A DNA stretch of 64,000 nt from CAMFLJ01 sp963702555 (GTDB taxonomy: Bacteria; Actinomycetota; Acidimicrobiia; Acidimicrobiales; Acidimicrobilacustridaceae). The notes beneath the pieces were generated by a model, which saw nothing but the letters and a program-made list of their open reading frames with translations, ran no database searches and had not been told where the DNA came from. The position numbers were made by a program, and so were the translations under genes. The stretch covers positions 1 to 64,000 of the forward strand of contig CAVPCW010000012.1 in the NCBI GenBank assembly GCA_963702555.1, read 5' to 3'. Below are positions 37,202 to 45,389 of the stretch, piece after piece (position 1 is the first letter of the stretch; every line of letters begins with the position of its first letter).

Positions 37202-37259
37202 GGTGTCCTCCGACGGGTACGGCGCGCGACGGCGCTGTGGGTGGGGACCCCGCTCTGTC

Positions 37260-37470
37260 GTGGTTACCTGAGAGTTTCACCCCGGCAGCCCCCTCGTTCA
37301 GGGTGCTGACCTGGGCTTTCCCCGTCGGTGAGCCCGGTGCCGGTGACGACGACGGACTGCTCTCCAGAGGTGCCTGAGCCTGCGGTACGGGTGCCTGAGA
37401 GTTTCCCGGGGGGTTGCTCCTTCGGCGCCTCCGCAGCCCGGCGGACCGGGTTCGGAGAGCTCTCCCGCAG
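37260..37470 (-). ncRNA. Tandem glycine riboswitch
   Basis: On the reverse strand two aptamers follow one another. The first (37468-37388) has GGGAGAGC, CGCCGAAGGAGCAA and GAAACTCTCAGGCACC. The second (37366-37264) has GGAGAGC, CCGACGGGGAAAGCC and GAAACTCTCAGGTAACC. The short linker between them is as expected for cooperative glycine-binding riboswitches. It ends about 60 bases before the gcvP start. Such switches usually turn expression on when glycine is high. Confidence 0.92.
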
Positions 37471-37502
37471 GCGGTGAACGGCCTTCGGTTGTGGTGGTGA
37501 AG

Positions 37503-38309
37503 CTAGTCGAACAGGTCGGGCTCGTCGCGCACGATGACCCGGTACAGCGGCTGGAACGAGAACCAGCCGGCGAACGAGCTGCCCACCGTGTCGTGGGTGA
37601 GCTCGGCGGCCTCGGGATCGATGTGCACCGGGTCGCCCGCGGCCATGGCCAGCAGCTGGGCCTGGCAGGTGCGCTCCATCGTGATGAACCACCACGCCGC
37701 CTCGTCGACCGACCGGCCGACGGTGAGCAGGCCGTGGTTGCGCAGGATGGCCGCCTTGGCGTCGCCGAGGGCGTGGGCGATGCGCTTGCCCTCCATGGGG
37801 TCGAGCACCACGCCGGTGAAGTCGTCGAACAGGACGTGGTCGCCGTAGAAGGCACACGAGTCCTGGGTGATGGGATCGAGCAGCTGTCCGAGCGACGAGA
37901 ACGCCTTGCCGTGCACCGAGTGGGTGTGGGCGGCGGCGATGACGTCGGGCCGGGCGGCGTGCACCTGGGAGTGGATGGCGAACGCCGCCTGGTTGATGGC
38001 GTAGTCGCCGTGAACGATCGTGCCGTCGTGGTCGACGCACACCAGGTCGGACACCGTGATCAGGCGGAAGTCGACGCCGAACGGGTTGAGCCAGAAGCGA
38101 TCCGGGAACTCGGGGTCGCGCACCGTGATGTGCCCGGCGACGCCCTCGCCGAACCCGAAGCGCCCGAAGAGCCGGAACGCCGCAGCCAGGCGCTGCTTGC
38201 GGTGCAGGCGCTCCTCGGCCGGGTCGTCGAACGTGGGCAGGTCGTAGGGGAGGGGCTTGGCGTCGGCGTGGACGACGGAGAAGCTCTCCGGGTCGCGGGT
38301 CTCGGTCAC
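37503..38309 (-). CDS. Class II aldolase/adducin-domain protein
   Basis: The 268-residue protein has the family pattern: FGFGEGVAGHITVRDPEFPD, RFWLNPFGVDFRLITVSDL, a histidine-rich metal site AAHTHSVHGKAFSSLG, and AILRNHGLLTVGRSVDEAAW. Members include sugar-phosphate aldolases and epimerases and eukaryotic adducin heads; this FWLNPFG type is common in Actinobacteria and of unknown substrate. The start is the GTG at 38307-38309, 6 bases after GGAGGT. It lies upstream of the glycine riboswitch on the same strand. Confidence 0.88.
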   Translation of the reverse strand: MTETRDPESFSVVHADAKPLPYDLPTFDDPAEERLHRKQRLAAAFRLFGRFGFGEGVAGHITVRDPEFPDRFWLNPFGVDFRLITVSDLVCVDHDGTIVHGDYAINQAAFAIHSQVHAARPDVIAAAHTHSVHGKAFSSLGQLLDPITQDSCAFYGDHVLFDDFTGVVLDPMEGKRIAHALGDAKAAILRNHGLLTVGRSVDEAAWWFITMERTCQAQLLAMAAGDPVHIDPEAAELTHDTVGSSFAGWFSFQPLYRVIVRDEPDLFD

Positions 38310-38509
38310 GGCACACCTCCGGGCGGTCGACGGGGCGGGGACGCTCCCCGTGCGTCGGTGCCGTGAGTGTAGGAGCGCGGCGGCGTCGAGGGACGGCCGG
38401 CGAGCGGCCGCCGAGCTGCTCTCGACCCGGCCCGAGCCGTCATACGTCTCTCCTGACCAGGACGCTTGACGGATGGACAAGGGGGTGGTTGGGTGACGGG
38501 CCACAACGA

Positions 38510-38610
38510 GTGGGTGCCTGGTGAGGGGAAGTCCGGTGAGAATCCGGCGCTGTCCCGCAACCGTGTGCAGGGGTCTCGACCCCTGCGAGTCGGATCACCG
38601 AACCAGGCCC
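38510..38610 (+). ncRNA. Cobalamin riboswitch
   Basis: The conserved core is clear: GGGGAAGTCCGGTGAGAATC, then CGGCGCTGTCCCGCAACCGT, a GGGGTC/GACCCC hairpin, and GCGAGTCGGATCACC. The outer stem is GCCTGGT (38516-38522) with ACCAGGC (38602-38608). A TTGACG at 38466 may be the -35 box. The riboswitch lies 140 bases upstream of a secreted toroid protein and of no other gene on that strand. Such elements normally lower expression when B12 is present. Confidence 0.93.
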
Positions 38611-38751
38611 CGAGGCTCAACCTGCACCGTCGCGGACAGCGGTGCCGAGCCCGAGCGCAACGGCCTCCTGGCCACCCGAGAGGGTGCCCCCGGTGGCCGC
38701 CAGCCGGGGGCGGCATCCCGGTCGGCGGCCTGACCGATCGAGGAATCGTCA

Positions 38752-39942
38752 ATGCCCGCTCCACTCCACCGCCCGCCGCACCAACGCGGCAGGCGCACCA
38801 CCGTGCTCGGCCTGCTGGCGCTGGTCGCCGCCCTGCTGGTGCCGCTCGTCGGCGCCGGCTCGGCGAACGCGGCCGCCAGCCCCCAGGCCGAGGCGGCGAG
38901 CTCGTGGCTCGCCACCCTGGTCGGCCCCGACGGCTCGGTCGACGACCCGTACTCCGGCAACCCGTCGCTGACGTGGACCGCCAACGTGGCCATCTCCCTC
39001 GCCACCACCGGCAACGAGCCCGACGCCCTCCAGCGGGCCCTCGACCACCTGGCCACCGACGTCGACGGCTACATCGCCGAGGGCACCTCCGACCCGGCAG
39101 GGCGACTCTCGTGGCTGATCCTCCTGGTCGACGCCACCGGCGGCGACCCGCGGGCGTTCGGGGCCCACGACCTCGTGGCCGACCTCCAGGCCCGCTACGA
39201 GGTGGCCGAGCCCGGCCTCTACGGCGTGATCGACGACTACACCCCGGTCACCAACCAGTCGCTGGCGTTGCTGGCGCTGACCGCCGCCGGGGTCACCCCG
39301 CCGACCGCGGCGATCGACTGGCTCGTCGCCCAGCAGTGCACGGCTCCGGCCTCCGCCGCCGGCGCGTGGGAGGGCTACCGGGCCCCGGCCGTGCCCGGCC
39401 CCGGCCTCGAGGCGTGCGAGGAGTCGCTGTCGGCCAACTACACCAGCGCGGACTCCAACAGCACCGCCTTCGCCATCCAGGCCCTCGTCGTCGTCGGCAC
39501 CGACGGCCCGGTGGCCGACGCGCTGGGCTGGCTCGACGGCATGCAGGACACCACGGCCGGCACCTCGGTCGGGGGCTTCGGCCAGCGCCCCGGCGACACC
39601 TCCGACCCGAACTCCACGGCCCTCGTGATCCAGGCCATCGTCTCCGCCGGGCAGAGCCCCACGGACGCGGGCTGGACGACCGGCGGCGGCAACCCCCTGT
39701 CGTCGCTCGAGTCGTGGATCGTGCCGAGCGGCGACGAGGCCGGCGCCCTGGCCTCGCCCTACAGCGCCGGCTTCGCCGACACCTTCGCCACCTACCAGGG
39801 CGTGTGGGGCCTGGCCCAGGCCGCGTTCCCGCTGCCCGTGCCCACGCCGTCCGAGCCGACCACCACGACGCCTCCCGCGTCGCCCACCACCGAGCCCGCG
39901 GCCGTCGAGGCCGTCACGGTGAGCCCGGCCTTCACCGGCTGA
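38752..39942 (+). CDS. Secreted alpha/alpha-toroid protein under B12 control (possible cobalamin-binding protein)
   Basis: The 396-residue protein has a signal peptide (basic RGRRTTVLG, then LLALVAALLVPLVGAG and an SANAAAS cleavage region). The mature part consists of repeated helical hairpins of the squalene-cyclase/prenyltransferase type (ASSWLATLVGPDGSV, TNQSLALLALTAAG, STAFAIQALVVVGTD, GGFGQRPGDTSDPNSTALVI, TYQGVWGLAQAAFPLP). The same fold forms the B12-binding domain of intrinsic factor and transcobalamin. A P/T-rich tail follows and no anchor is seen. The cobalamin riboswitch upstream points to a role in B12 capture. Binding is inferred, not shown. ATG at 38752 after GAGGAA. Confidence 0.75.
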   Translation: MPAPLHRPPHQRGRRTTVLGLLALVAALLVPLVGAGSANAAASPQAEAASSWLATLVGPDGSVDDPYSGNPSLTWTANVAISLATTGNEPDALQRALDHLATDVDGYIAEGTSDPAGRLSWLILLVDATGGDPRAFGAHDLVADLQARYEVAEPGLYGVIDDYTPVTNQSLALLALTAAGVTPPTAAIDWLVAQQCTAPASAAGAWEGYRAPAVPGPGLEACEESLSANYTSADSNSTAFAIQALVVVGTDGPVADALGWLDGMQDTTAGTSVGGFGQRPGDTSDPNSTALVIQAIVSAGQSPTDAGWTTGGGNPLSSLESWIVPSGDEAGALASPYSAGFADTFATYQGVWGLAQAAFPLPVPTPSEPTTTTPPASPTTEPAAVEAVTVSPAFTG

Positions 39943-39950
39943 CCGAGTGG

Positions 39951-39978
39951 GGACCGGCCCGTGAGGGCGGGCCGGTCC
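39951..39978 (+). terminator. Hairpin terminator after the toroid gene
   Basis: GGACCGGCCCG and CGGGCCGGTCC form a perfect 11-bp stem with a 6-base loop, 8 bases after the stop. Confidence 0.75.
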
Positions 39979-40014
39979 ACCACCTCCGGACCCGCGGATG
40001 CCTAGTTTCGTCAC

Positions 40015-40407
40015 ATGACGGAATCCACGCGGACGGCGAGGCGAGCAGCGGCAGGGGAGCGCGACACCCGTCGGCGCTGCCGCTGGTGCGGCCGCGACTT
40101 CGTGGTGGCGCCGGGACCGGGACGCCCGCGGCGGTTCTGCCGCGACGGCTGCCGACAGCAGGCCTACCTGGCCCGGAAGCTGGCGTCGTCACACGGGCTG
40201 GGCGACGACGACGTGATCGTGTCGAGAGAGGCTCTGGAGGACCTCCAGAGCCGGATCTACTGCCTCCAGGCCGCCCTCGAGGACATCGACCGCGACCTGG
40301 CCCGCTCGAAGGAGCCCCGCGAGGTCGCCGAGGCCCTGACCTGGCTGCGGGAGAACGCCGAGCCGCTCGCCTCGGTCTGGATCGAGCCTCGCACCGCCGA
40401 GGCCTGA
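40015..40407 (+). CDS. Small zinc-finger/coiled-coil protein
   Basis: A 130-residue protein with an MYM/FCS-like zinc motif near residues 23-45 (CRWCGRDF, then RRFCRDGCRQQAYLARK) and a helical C-terminal half (SREALEDLQSRIYCLQAALE, DIDRDLARSKEPREVAEALT). It probably binds nucleic acid or a protein partner. Similar short reading frames occur in Actinobacteria without assigned function. The ATG is at 40015. Confidence 0.65.
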   Translation: MTESTRTARRAAAGERDTRRRCRWCGRDFVVAPGPGRPRRFCRDGCRQQAYLARKLASSHGLGDDDVIVSREALEDLQSRIYCLQAALEDIDRDLARSKEPREVAEALTWLRENAEPLASVWIEPRTAEA

Positions 40408-40441
40408 CCCCGGGGGAGCACACCCCGCCCCGGACGCGCAT

Positions 40442-40485
40442 CTGGCTGACACCTCGCGTGCACGGGCACACGAGATGTCAGCCAG
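40442..40485. terminator. Bidirectional hairpin between converging genes
   Basis: CTGGCTGACA (40442-40451) pairs with TGTCAGCCAG (40476-40485), with a further inner pairing CTCG/CGAG. It lies between the zinc-finger gene and the converging thiolase gene. Confidence 0.65.
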
Positions 40486-40506
40486 ACCGGGACTGCGGAG
40501 GGTCGA

Positions 40507-41668
40507 TCAGCCGAAGGGCTGGAGGCTGGAGCCCACGACCCACATGCTGAAGTACTGCGAGTTGGCGCCGTAGGCCATGCCGAGGGCCGTCTTGGCCCCT
40601 TCGACCTGGTGCTCGCCGGCCTGGCCCCGAACCTGCAGCGCGGCCTCGGCGAACCGGAGCAGGCCGGAGGCGCCGATGGGGTTCGACGAGAGCACGCCGC
40701 CCGAGCAGTTGATCGGCATGGAGCCGGTGATCTCGGTCTCGCCGGCGTCGGTGAGCTTCCAGCCCTCACCCTCGTCGGCGAGGTAGTGGGCCTCGAGCCA
40801 CATGGGCTCGTGCCACGAGAACGGCACGTACAGCTCGGCCATGTCGATCTGCTCGCGGGGCCGGGTGATGCCGGCCTGCTTGTAGACGTCCTCGACGCAG
40901 GTCAGCGCGGCCTGGGGCCGCACGGGGTCGCGGCCGGGGAACGCCGGCGGCTCCGAGCGCGACGACATGCCGAGGATCCACGCCGGGGGTCGACCGTCGG
41001 CCGCGGCGGCCTTGCCGCCGTCCTCATCGGTGATCACGACCGCGCAGGCGCCGTCGGACGACGGGCACGACTCGAGGAAGCGGATGGGCTCCCACATCAT
41101 CGGGCTGGCCTTCACCTTCTCGATCGAGATGTCCTCGAGCTTCAGGTGGGCGTACGGGTTCTTCAGGGCGTTCTGGCGGTCCTTCACCGCCACCTTCCAG
41201 CCGATGTGCTCGGGCGCACCGCTGCGGTGGATGTAGGACCGGATGAACGGGGCGAACGAGCCGCCCGCACCGAGCGAGGCGCCCTTGCCGCTGCCGAGGG
41301 CGAACTGGGCGTTGCCCTCCGACTGCTTCTCGAACGCCACGGCCAGGACGGTCTTGTGCTTGCCGGCCTGGACGTGCGAGGCGGCCACGACACCGGTGGT
41401 GCCGCCCGACCGAGCCGGCGGTGTGCACCCGGAACATCGGCTTGCCCACCGCGCCGAGCGCGTCGGACAGGTAGAGCTCCGGCTTCATGACGCCCTCGAA
41501 CAGGTCGGGGGCCTTGCCGAGCACGACGGCGTCGATGTCGGCCATCGTCATGTGGGCGTCGTCGAGCGCCCGGAAGACGGCCTCACGGACGAGGCCGCCG
41601 AAGGAGACGTCGCGCCGCTTGCTCTTGTGGTGGGTCTGACCGATACCGACGATCGCTGCGGGGATCAT
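40507..41668 (-). CDS. Thiolase-like (SCP2/Ltp-type) protein, Ltp3-like; one frameshift
   Basis: About 386 residues after repair: AAIVGIGQTHHKSKRRDVSF, DDAHMTMADIDAVVLGKAPD, then VAASHVQAGKHKTVLAVAFE, and the C-terminal PINCSGGVLSSNPIGASGLL. The usual nucleophilic cysteine block (NxxCASG) is replaced by RVHTAGSVGGTTG, so a condensing thiolase reaction is unlikely. The set DUF35, thiolase, thiolase matches Rv3521-Rv3523 and the ltp4/ltp3 aldolases of sterol side-chain breakdown. The frame breaks at 41405-41407 (one extra base in CCC). The ATG (41666-41668) overlaps the stop of the next gene upstream. Confidence 0.8.
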
Positions 41669-42691
41669 GACCGGCCCTCCAGGATGCAGACGAGGTTCTG
41701 TTGCAGGCAGGGGCCGCTGGTCGAATGCGCCAGCGCCCGGTTGCCGCCACCGAAGATGTGGTTGGCGGCGTGGCCGATGCGGATGAGCCCGCTGGCCATG
41801 ATCGGGTTCTCCTTGAGCGCACCGCCCGAGGCGTTGACGGTGACGTCGTCGCCGAAGCCGAGCACCGAGCGCAGCAGGAGCTCCTCGTGGGTGAAGGCGG
41901 CCTGCAGCTCGGCGACCTCGACGGGTGCCGCTCGCGAGCCCGGCCGCCTCGGCGGCGATGCGGGTGGAGGGGGAGTCGTCGAGGGCCCGGAACGACGGGT
42001 TGTGGCACTCGGTGCGATGGTCGAAGCCGGTGATGTAGGCGGGGCGCTCGACGAGCTCCCGGGCCCGGTCGCCGCGGGCGAGCACCATGGCGGCGGCGCC
42101 GTCGGTGATCGGCGGCAGGTCGTGGCGGCGCAGGGGCTCACGCACGTAGTCGCCGGCGAGCAGCTCGTCGACGGTGCCCTTGCCCCGGCTGCGCACGGCG
42201 ACCTCGGCCATGGTGCGCTCGTCGGCGATGCCGGCGGCGATCACGGCCCGGGCCTGCAGGGCGGCGAAGGTCACCGGGTCGGCGCCGATGGGAGCGAGGA
42301 AGTAGGGGTCCATCTCCATCGGGTAGATCAGCGACGGGTCGCCGGTGGAGGAACGGCCGGAGCCGGTGACCACGGCGATGTCGATGTCGCCCTCCTGGAG
42401 GCGCAGCCACGCCTCGTAGAGCGCCCAGGCGCCGTCCATCTCCACGTGGGAGTCGCGCTTCGGGGGCCAGGCGCCGATGGCGTCGAGGTTGCCCACGAAG
42501 CAGAAGGCCTGGCCGGTGATGTAGTCGCACGAGCCGAGGCAGGTGAAGTCGATGTCGGCCCGGGTGAGGCCCAACGGCTCGATGGCGTCGGTGATGACGC
42601 TCATGAGCAGCTGGACCTCGCTCTTGTCCGTGTGGCGGACCATGGGCGTCTGGGCCCAGCCGATCACCGCGATGTCGTTCGAGGTCGCCAT
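41665..42691 (-). CDS. Thiolase-like (SCP2/Ltp-type) protein, Ltp4-like; one frameshift
   Basis: About 341 residues after repair: NDIAVIGWAQTPMVRHTDKS, FTCLGSCDYITGQAFCFVGN, VVTGSGRSSTGDPSLIYPME, LPPITDGAAAMVLARGDRAR, ELQAAFTHEELLLRSVLGFG, VNASGGALKENPIMASGLIR, and GHAANHIFGGGNRALAHSTS. The catalytic cysteine position carries SHVEMDGAWALYEAW instead, so Cys is absent, as in retro-aldolase Ltp proteins. The break is near 41935, one extra G. The start ATG (42689-42691) overlaps the DUF35 stop, and its own stop overlaps the next start: a tightly coupled operon. Confidence 0.8.
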
Positions 42692-43686
42692 CAGAAGATC
42701 CTGTTCGTGAGGTCGAGGTCGTCGACGGGGGGCTCGCCCGAGGGCTCCCACCCGATCAGGGCGCCGAAGGCGCCGCCCATCGTGCCGCCCTCGTCGATCT
42801 CCTCGCCGACGGGGGTCCACACGGCCTTGACCCGCACGCCGACGGCGACGTCCTCCACGGGAAGGTTGAAGGTGGGCTGGTAGCCGAGCACGACGTCGAA
42901 GCCGTCGAGCAGCACGAAGACACGGGCGAAGGGCTCGGTCTCGGTCTGGCCGGGGTACTGCACGGGGGTGATCACCACGTGGTTGGTGATGGTGCCGGTG
43001 TGGGGGAGGTCGACCGCGTGCTCCTCGGTGAACTCGAGCGAGTCGATGGGGCAGACCCCCCGGCCACCGGCATAGACCCGGCCGCAGACCGGGCACTCGA
43101 AGCCGATGAGGCGGTGGTCCTTCGACGCACCGACCACGAAGTCGAACGCCGGGGGCACCGGGTTCTTGTAGGTGATGGAGGCGAGGTAGTCCATCATCGT
43201 CACGGGCTCGACGGCCGGGCCCTGGTCGTCGCCGTCGACCTCGGGCTCCTCGCCAGGGATGAAGCTGACGATGTCGGTGATGTGGCCGACCCGCTCGCCC
43301 TTCCAACGGGGAGCGACTCGCATGCCCTCGCTCATTGCGTCGGGTGAGCCGGCGTCGACGGCGTACAGCAGCGGCGTCGAGGCGCCGTCGAGGGTGATGA
43401 AGGCGAAGGCGAACGGCCGATCGAGCGGGTGCTGCTCGGTGGGCTCGGGCACCCAGGTCCAGGACTGGACGGTGCCGGCCGGGCCGACCTCGACGAAGTC
43501 GTGGGCCAGCTCGGCGCCGGTCGCCGGATCCCATTCCATCGGCGGCACGAGGACGCCGTCGCCGCAGCGGATCCCGAGGATCCGCTTCTCGGTGAGCGCC
43601 GTCATGAACGCACCCGTCACCGGTCCGAGGGACCGGGTGTACGGGAACGTGATGGTGTTCTCTACGAACCTGACCACGTGTGGCAT
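42691..43686 (-). CDS. Two-domain DUF35 (OB-fold, zinc ribbon) protein
   Basis: A 331-residue protein with two DUF35 units. The first has RCGDGVLVPPMEWDPATGAE and SWTWVPEPTEQHPLDRPFAF. The second has an intact zinc ribbon CPVCGRVYAGGRGVCP and an OB fold (GTITNHVVITPVQYPGQTET, VFVLLDGFDVVLGYQPTF). DUF35 proteins pair with thiolase-like partners; in the sterol aldolases they complete the active complex. It is first in the three-gene operon. The ATG is at 43684-43686. A palindrome lies 100 bases upstream. Confidence 0.85.
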   Translation of the reverse strand: MPHVVRFVENTITFPYTRSLGPVTGAFMTALTEKRILGIRCGDGVLVPPMEWDPATGAELAHDFVEVGPAGTVQSWTWVPEPTEQHPLDRPFAFAFITLDGASTPLLYAVDAGSPDAMSEGMRVAPRWKGERVGHITDIVSFIPGEEPEVDGDDQGPAVEPVTMMDYLASITYKNPVPPAFDFVVGASKDHRLIGFECPVCGRVYAGGRGVCPIDSLEFTEEHAVDLPHTGTITNHVVITPVQYPGQTETEPFARVFVLLDGFDVVLGYQPTFNLPVEDVAVGVRVKAVWTPVGEEIDEGGTMGGAFGALIGWEPSGEPPVDDLDLTNRIF

Positions 43687-43784
43687 TCCCCCTGAGTCGC
43701 CCGTCGCGAGTCCGAGGTCGCGAGTCGCAGGCGGCAGGACCGTAGCGCGGTCGCTCGCCGTCCGAGGTGCTCGGTCGACGGCCA

Positions 43785-43802
43785 TTACGTCACTTGACGT
43801 TA
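43785..43802. promoter_or_regulatory. Operator-like palindrome upstream of the DUF35/thiolase operon
   Basis: TTACGTCA-CT-TGACGTTA is an inverted repeat with 8-base arms and one mismatch. It lies 99 bases upstream of the DUF35 start. Its form suits a TetR- or GntR-type repressor. It does not match the KstR consensus I know (AAC-N2-GTT core). Confidence 0.5.
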
Positions 43803-44089
43803 TGGGGCCGCGTGGAGCGGGGCGGAGGAGTGAACCGCTGGTCGGCCCTCGCGTCGACATCCAGCCGACCTGGACCCCCGTGCGGGCCACGCCGATGCAG
43901 ATCCACCGGCTGACGGTGTCGATCCGCATCAGCCGAGGCCGTCTCGGAGCCCGGAGACGACGACCCACGGAATCCGTGCCGCGGTGCCTCGGGACGGGTC
44001 AGCGGGTGTGTTCCGAGGCAGAGGGCGCCGGATACCGACGGGCTCAGCCTCCGGAGGGCTGTGCCTGAACTGGGGTTTCCTGGACCATG
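43803..44089. other. Gene-free stretch next to the dif-like site
   Basis: Together with 43687-43784 and the site itself, the gap between the DUF35 gene and the iron-permease-like gene is about 455 bases. Apart from the palindrome at 43785 and the dif-like site at 44090 I see no gene, RNA or clear repeat in it. Confidence 0.6.
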
Positions 44090-44117
44090 ACTTTACATAA
44101 CGAGGATTATCGGCGGT
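44090..44117 (-). other. dif: dif-like XerC/XerD recombination site
   Basis: Read on the reverse strand the 28 bases are ACCGCCGATAA, then TCCTCG, then TTATGTAAAGT: two 11-base arms around a 6-base centre. The actinobacterial dif consensus as I recall it (arms TTSRCCGATAA and TTATGTCAAGT, centre TVNACA) matches at 23 of 28 positions. The differences fall in the two outermost bases, two central bases and one base of the XerD arm. It is in a gene-free gap, as dif sites are. It would mark the replication terminus of the chromosome. Confidence 0.75.
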
Positions 44118-44141
44118 ATGGGTCTGCAACCGACCCCACCC

Positions 44142-44552
44142 TCACCCGTCCGAAGCCCCCGTGGCATCCACCTCACGGACGGCGGCGTGATGGGCCGTGG
44201 TGCGGTTCTCGAGCTCCTGCAGCTCGTCGTCGGAACCGACCTCGATGTGGACGAAGTGGTCGTCGGCCTGGGGCAGCGCACGCAGGAGCTCGTCGAGCTT
44301 CATCTGGAGCGCCAGCTGCTGGCGGCTCTGGGTGTGCTGGATGACGAAGACCATCACCAGCGTGATGCCCGACGCCACGGCGGTGAACGCGTACTCCAGC
44401 TGGGAGGTCACGCCGAGGACGAAGATCAGGACCACCACCACGATCACGGCGGCCAGCACCACCGCAGAGGCCCCGGCACGCGAGGTGATGTCGTCGATGG
44501 CGTGGAACAGCCGGCTGATGCCGTGGACGTCCTTGGTCGATCGTTGGGCCAT
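44142..44552 (-). CDS. Low-affinity iron permease family protein (PF04120-like)
   Basis: A 136-residue protein with two membrane helices (SAVVLAAVIVVVVLIFVLGV and YAFTAVASGITLVMVFVI) followed by QHTQSRQQLALQMKLDELLR and FVHIEVGSDDELQELENR. This helix pair plus the Q-N/H-TQxR and KLDEL blocks is the bacterial Fet4-like family pattern. Iron transport is not proven for bacterial members. The ATG is at 44550-44552. Confidence 0.75.
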   Translation of the reverse strand: MAQRSTKDVHGISRLFHAIDDITSRAGASAVVLAAVIVVVVLIFVLGVTSQLEYAFTAVASGITLVMVFVIQHTQSRQQLALQMKLDELLRALPQADDHFVHIEVGSDDELQELENRTTAHHAAVREVDATGASDG

Positions 44553-44596
44553 CCGTGGAGGGTACGAGCGCCGCGTCTCCGGCCCCCTCCTCCGGG

Positions 44597-45308
44597 TCAG
44601 GTCGGGGCTTCGGCAGCGGCGCTCAGCTCGCCGGCCAGGTGCCCGGTGTCGTTGTAGCGGCGGACGATCCAGCGCTCGCCCACCACGATGAGATGGCTGA
44701 TCGATCCGTTGTCCGACGCCGCGAAGGCGAAGGTGTTGGCGCCCGACGCCTCGGCCAGCACCGCACCGATGGCGCCGCCGTGGCTCACCACCACCACCCG
44801 CTCCCCCGGATGGCGCCCGTGGATGCGCTCGATGCCGGCCCGCACCCGGGCCCGCAGGTCGTCGGAGCGCTCGCCGCCCGGGATGACACCCCACTCCTGC
44901 TTGGCGTTGACCTCCGCCATCTTCGGGATCGCCCTGGGCCACCTTCACCCGGAACAGGCCGCCCTCCCACTCCCCCAGGTGGATCTCCCGGAGGTCGGCC
45001 TCGACCACGGGCCTGAGGCCCAGACGAGCCGCCAACGGCGCCGCCGTCTGGTGGGTCCGCTGCAGGGTGGTCACGTAGATGGCGTCGATCGACAACGCCG
45101 CCAGCCGCTCCCCCACCTGCTCGGCCTGCCAGTGACCGAACTCCGTGAGGGGCGGATCGCCCTGCCCGTCGACCATCGGGAAGGGCTCGCCCTCGACGAA
45201 CGGGGCCGACTGGCCGTGGCGCACCAGCAGGATCTCGGTGGCGCCCGGAGGCGCCTCGAAGGGCCGCTGTCCGTACTCGACCCGGTCGCCATCAGTCGTC
45301 TCGGTCAT
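44597..45308 (-). CDS. Histidine phosphatase family protein; one frameshift
   Basis: About 236 residues after repair. The phosphate-binding RHG motif is LLVRHGQSAPF. Next come PPLTEFGHWQAEQVGERLAA, YVTTLQRTHQTAAPLAARLG and ADLREIHLGEWEGG, and the second histidine is in VVVVSHGGAIGAVLAEASGA. Members act on phosphorylated sugars, phosphoglycerate or other small esters. The frame changes near 44930 (one extra G before ATCCCGAAGATGG). The ATG is at 45306-45308. Confidence 0.85.
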
Positions 45309-45389
45309 GGCCTGATCCTACGGAAGCGTCCCGGGTGCGTGCGGAGACCGTTCGCCACCCCTCCGGTGGGCGGATAGCGTGGGCGCCCT

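Noticed and set aside
37264..38316. A reverse open frame reading through the glycine riboswitch
   Set aside because: The riboswitch structure and the aldolase gene in another frame explain this DNA fully.
37503..38504. A longer N-terminus for the aldolase-like protein up to 38504
   Set aside because: The GTG at 38309 has a GGAGGT site at the right distance and the family homology starts there.
38466..40550. A 694-residue open frame over the B12 riboswitch and the toroid gene
   Set aside because: It is a frame shadow of high-GC DNA; the real gene has a signal peptide, ribosome site and protein-like composition in another frame.
43929..44129. A 66-residue reverse reading frame covering the dif-like site
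   Set aside because: No ribosome site, no family resemblance, and it would code through a recombination site.
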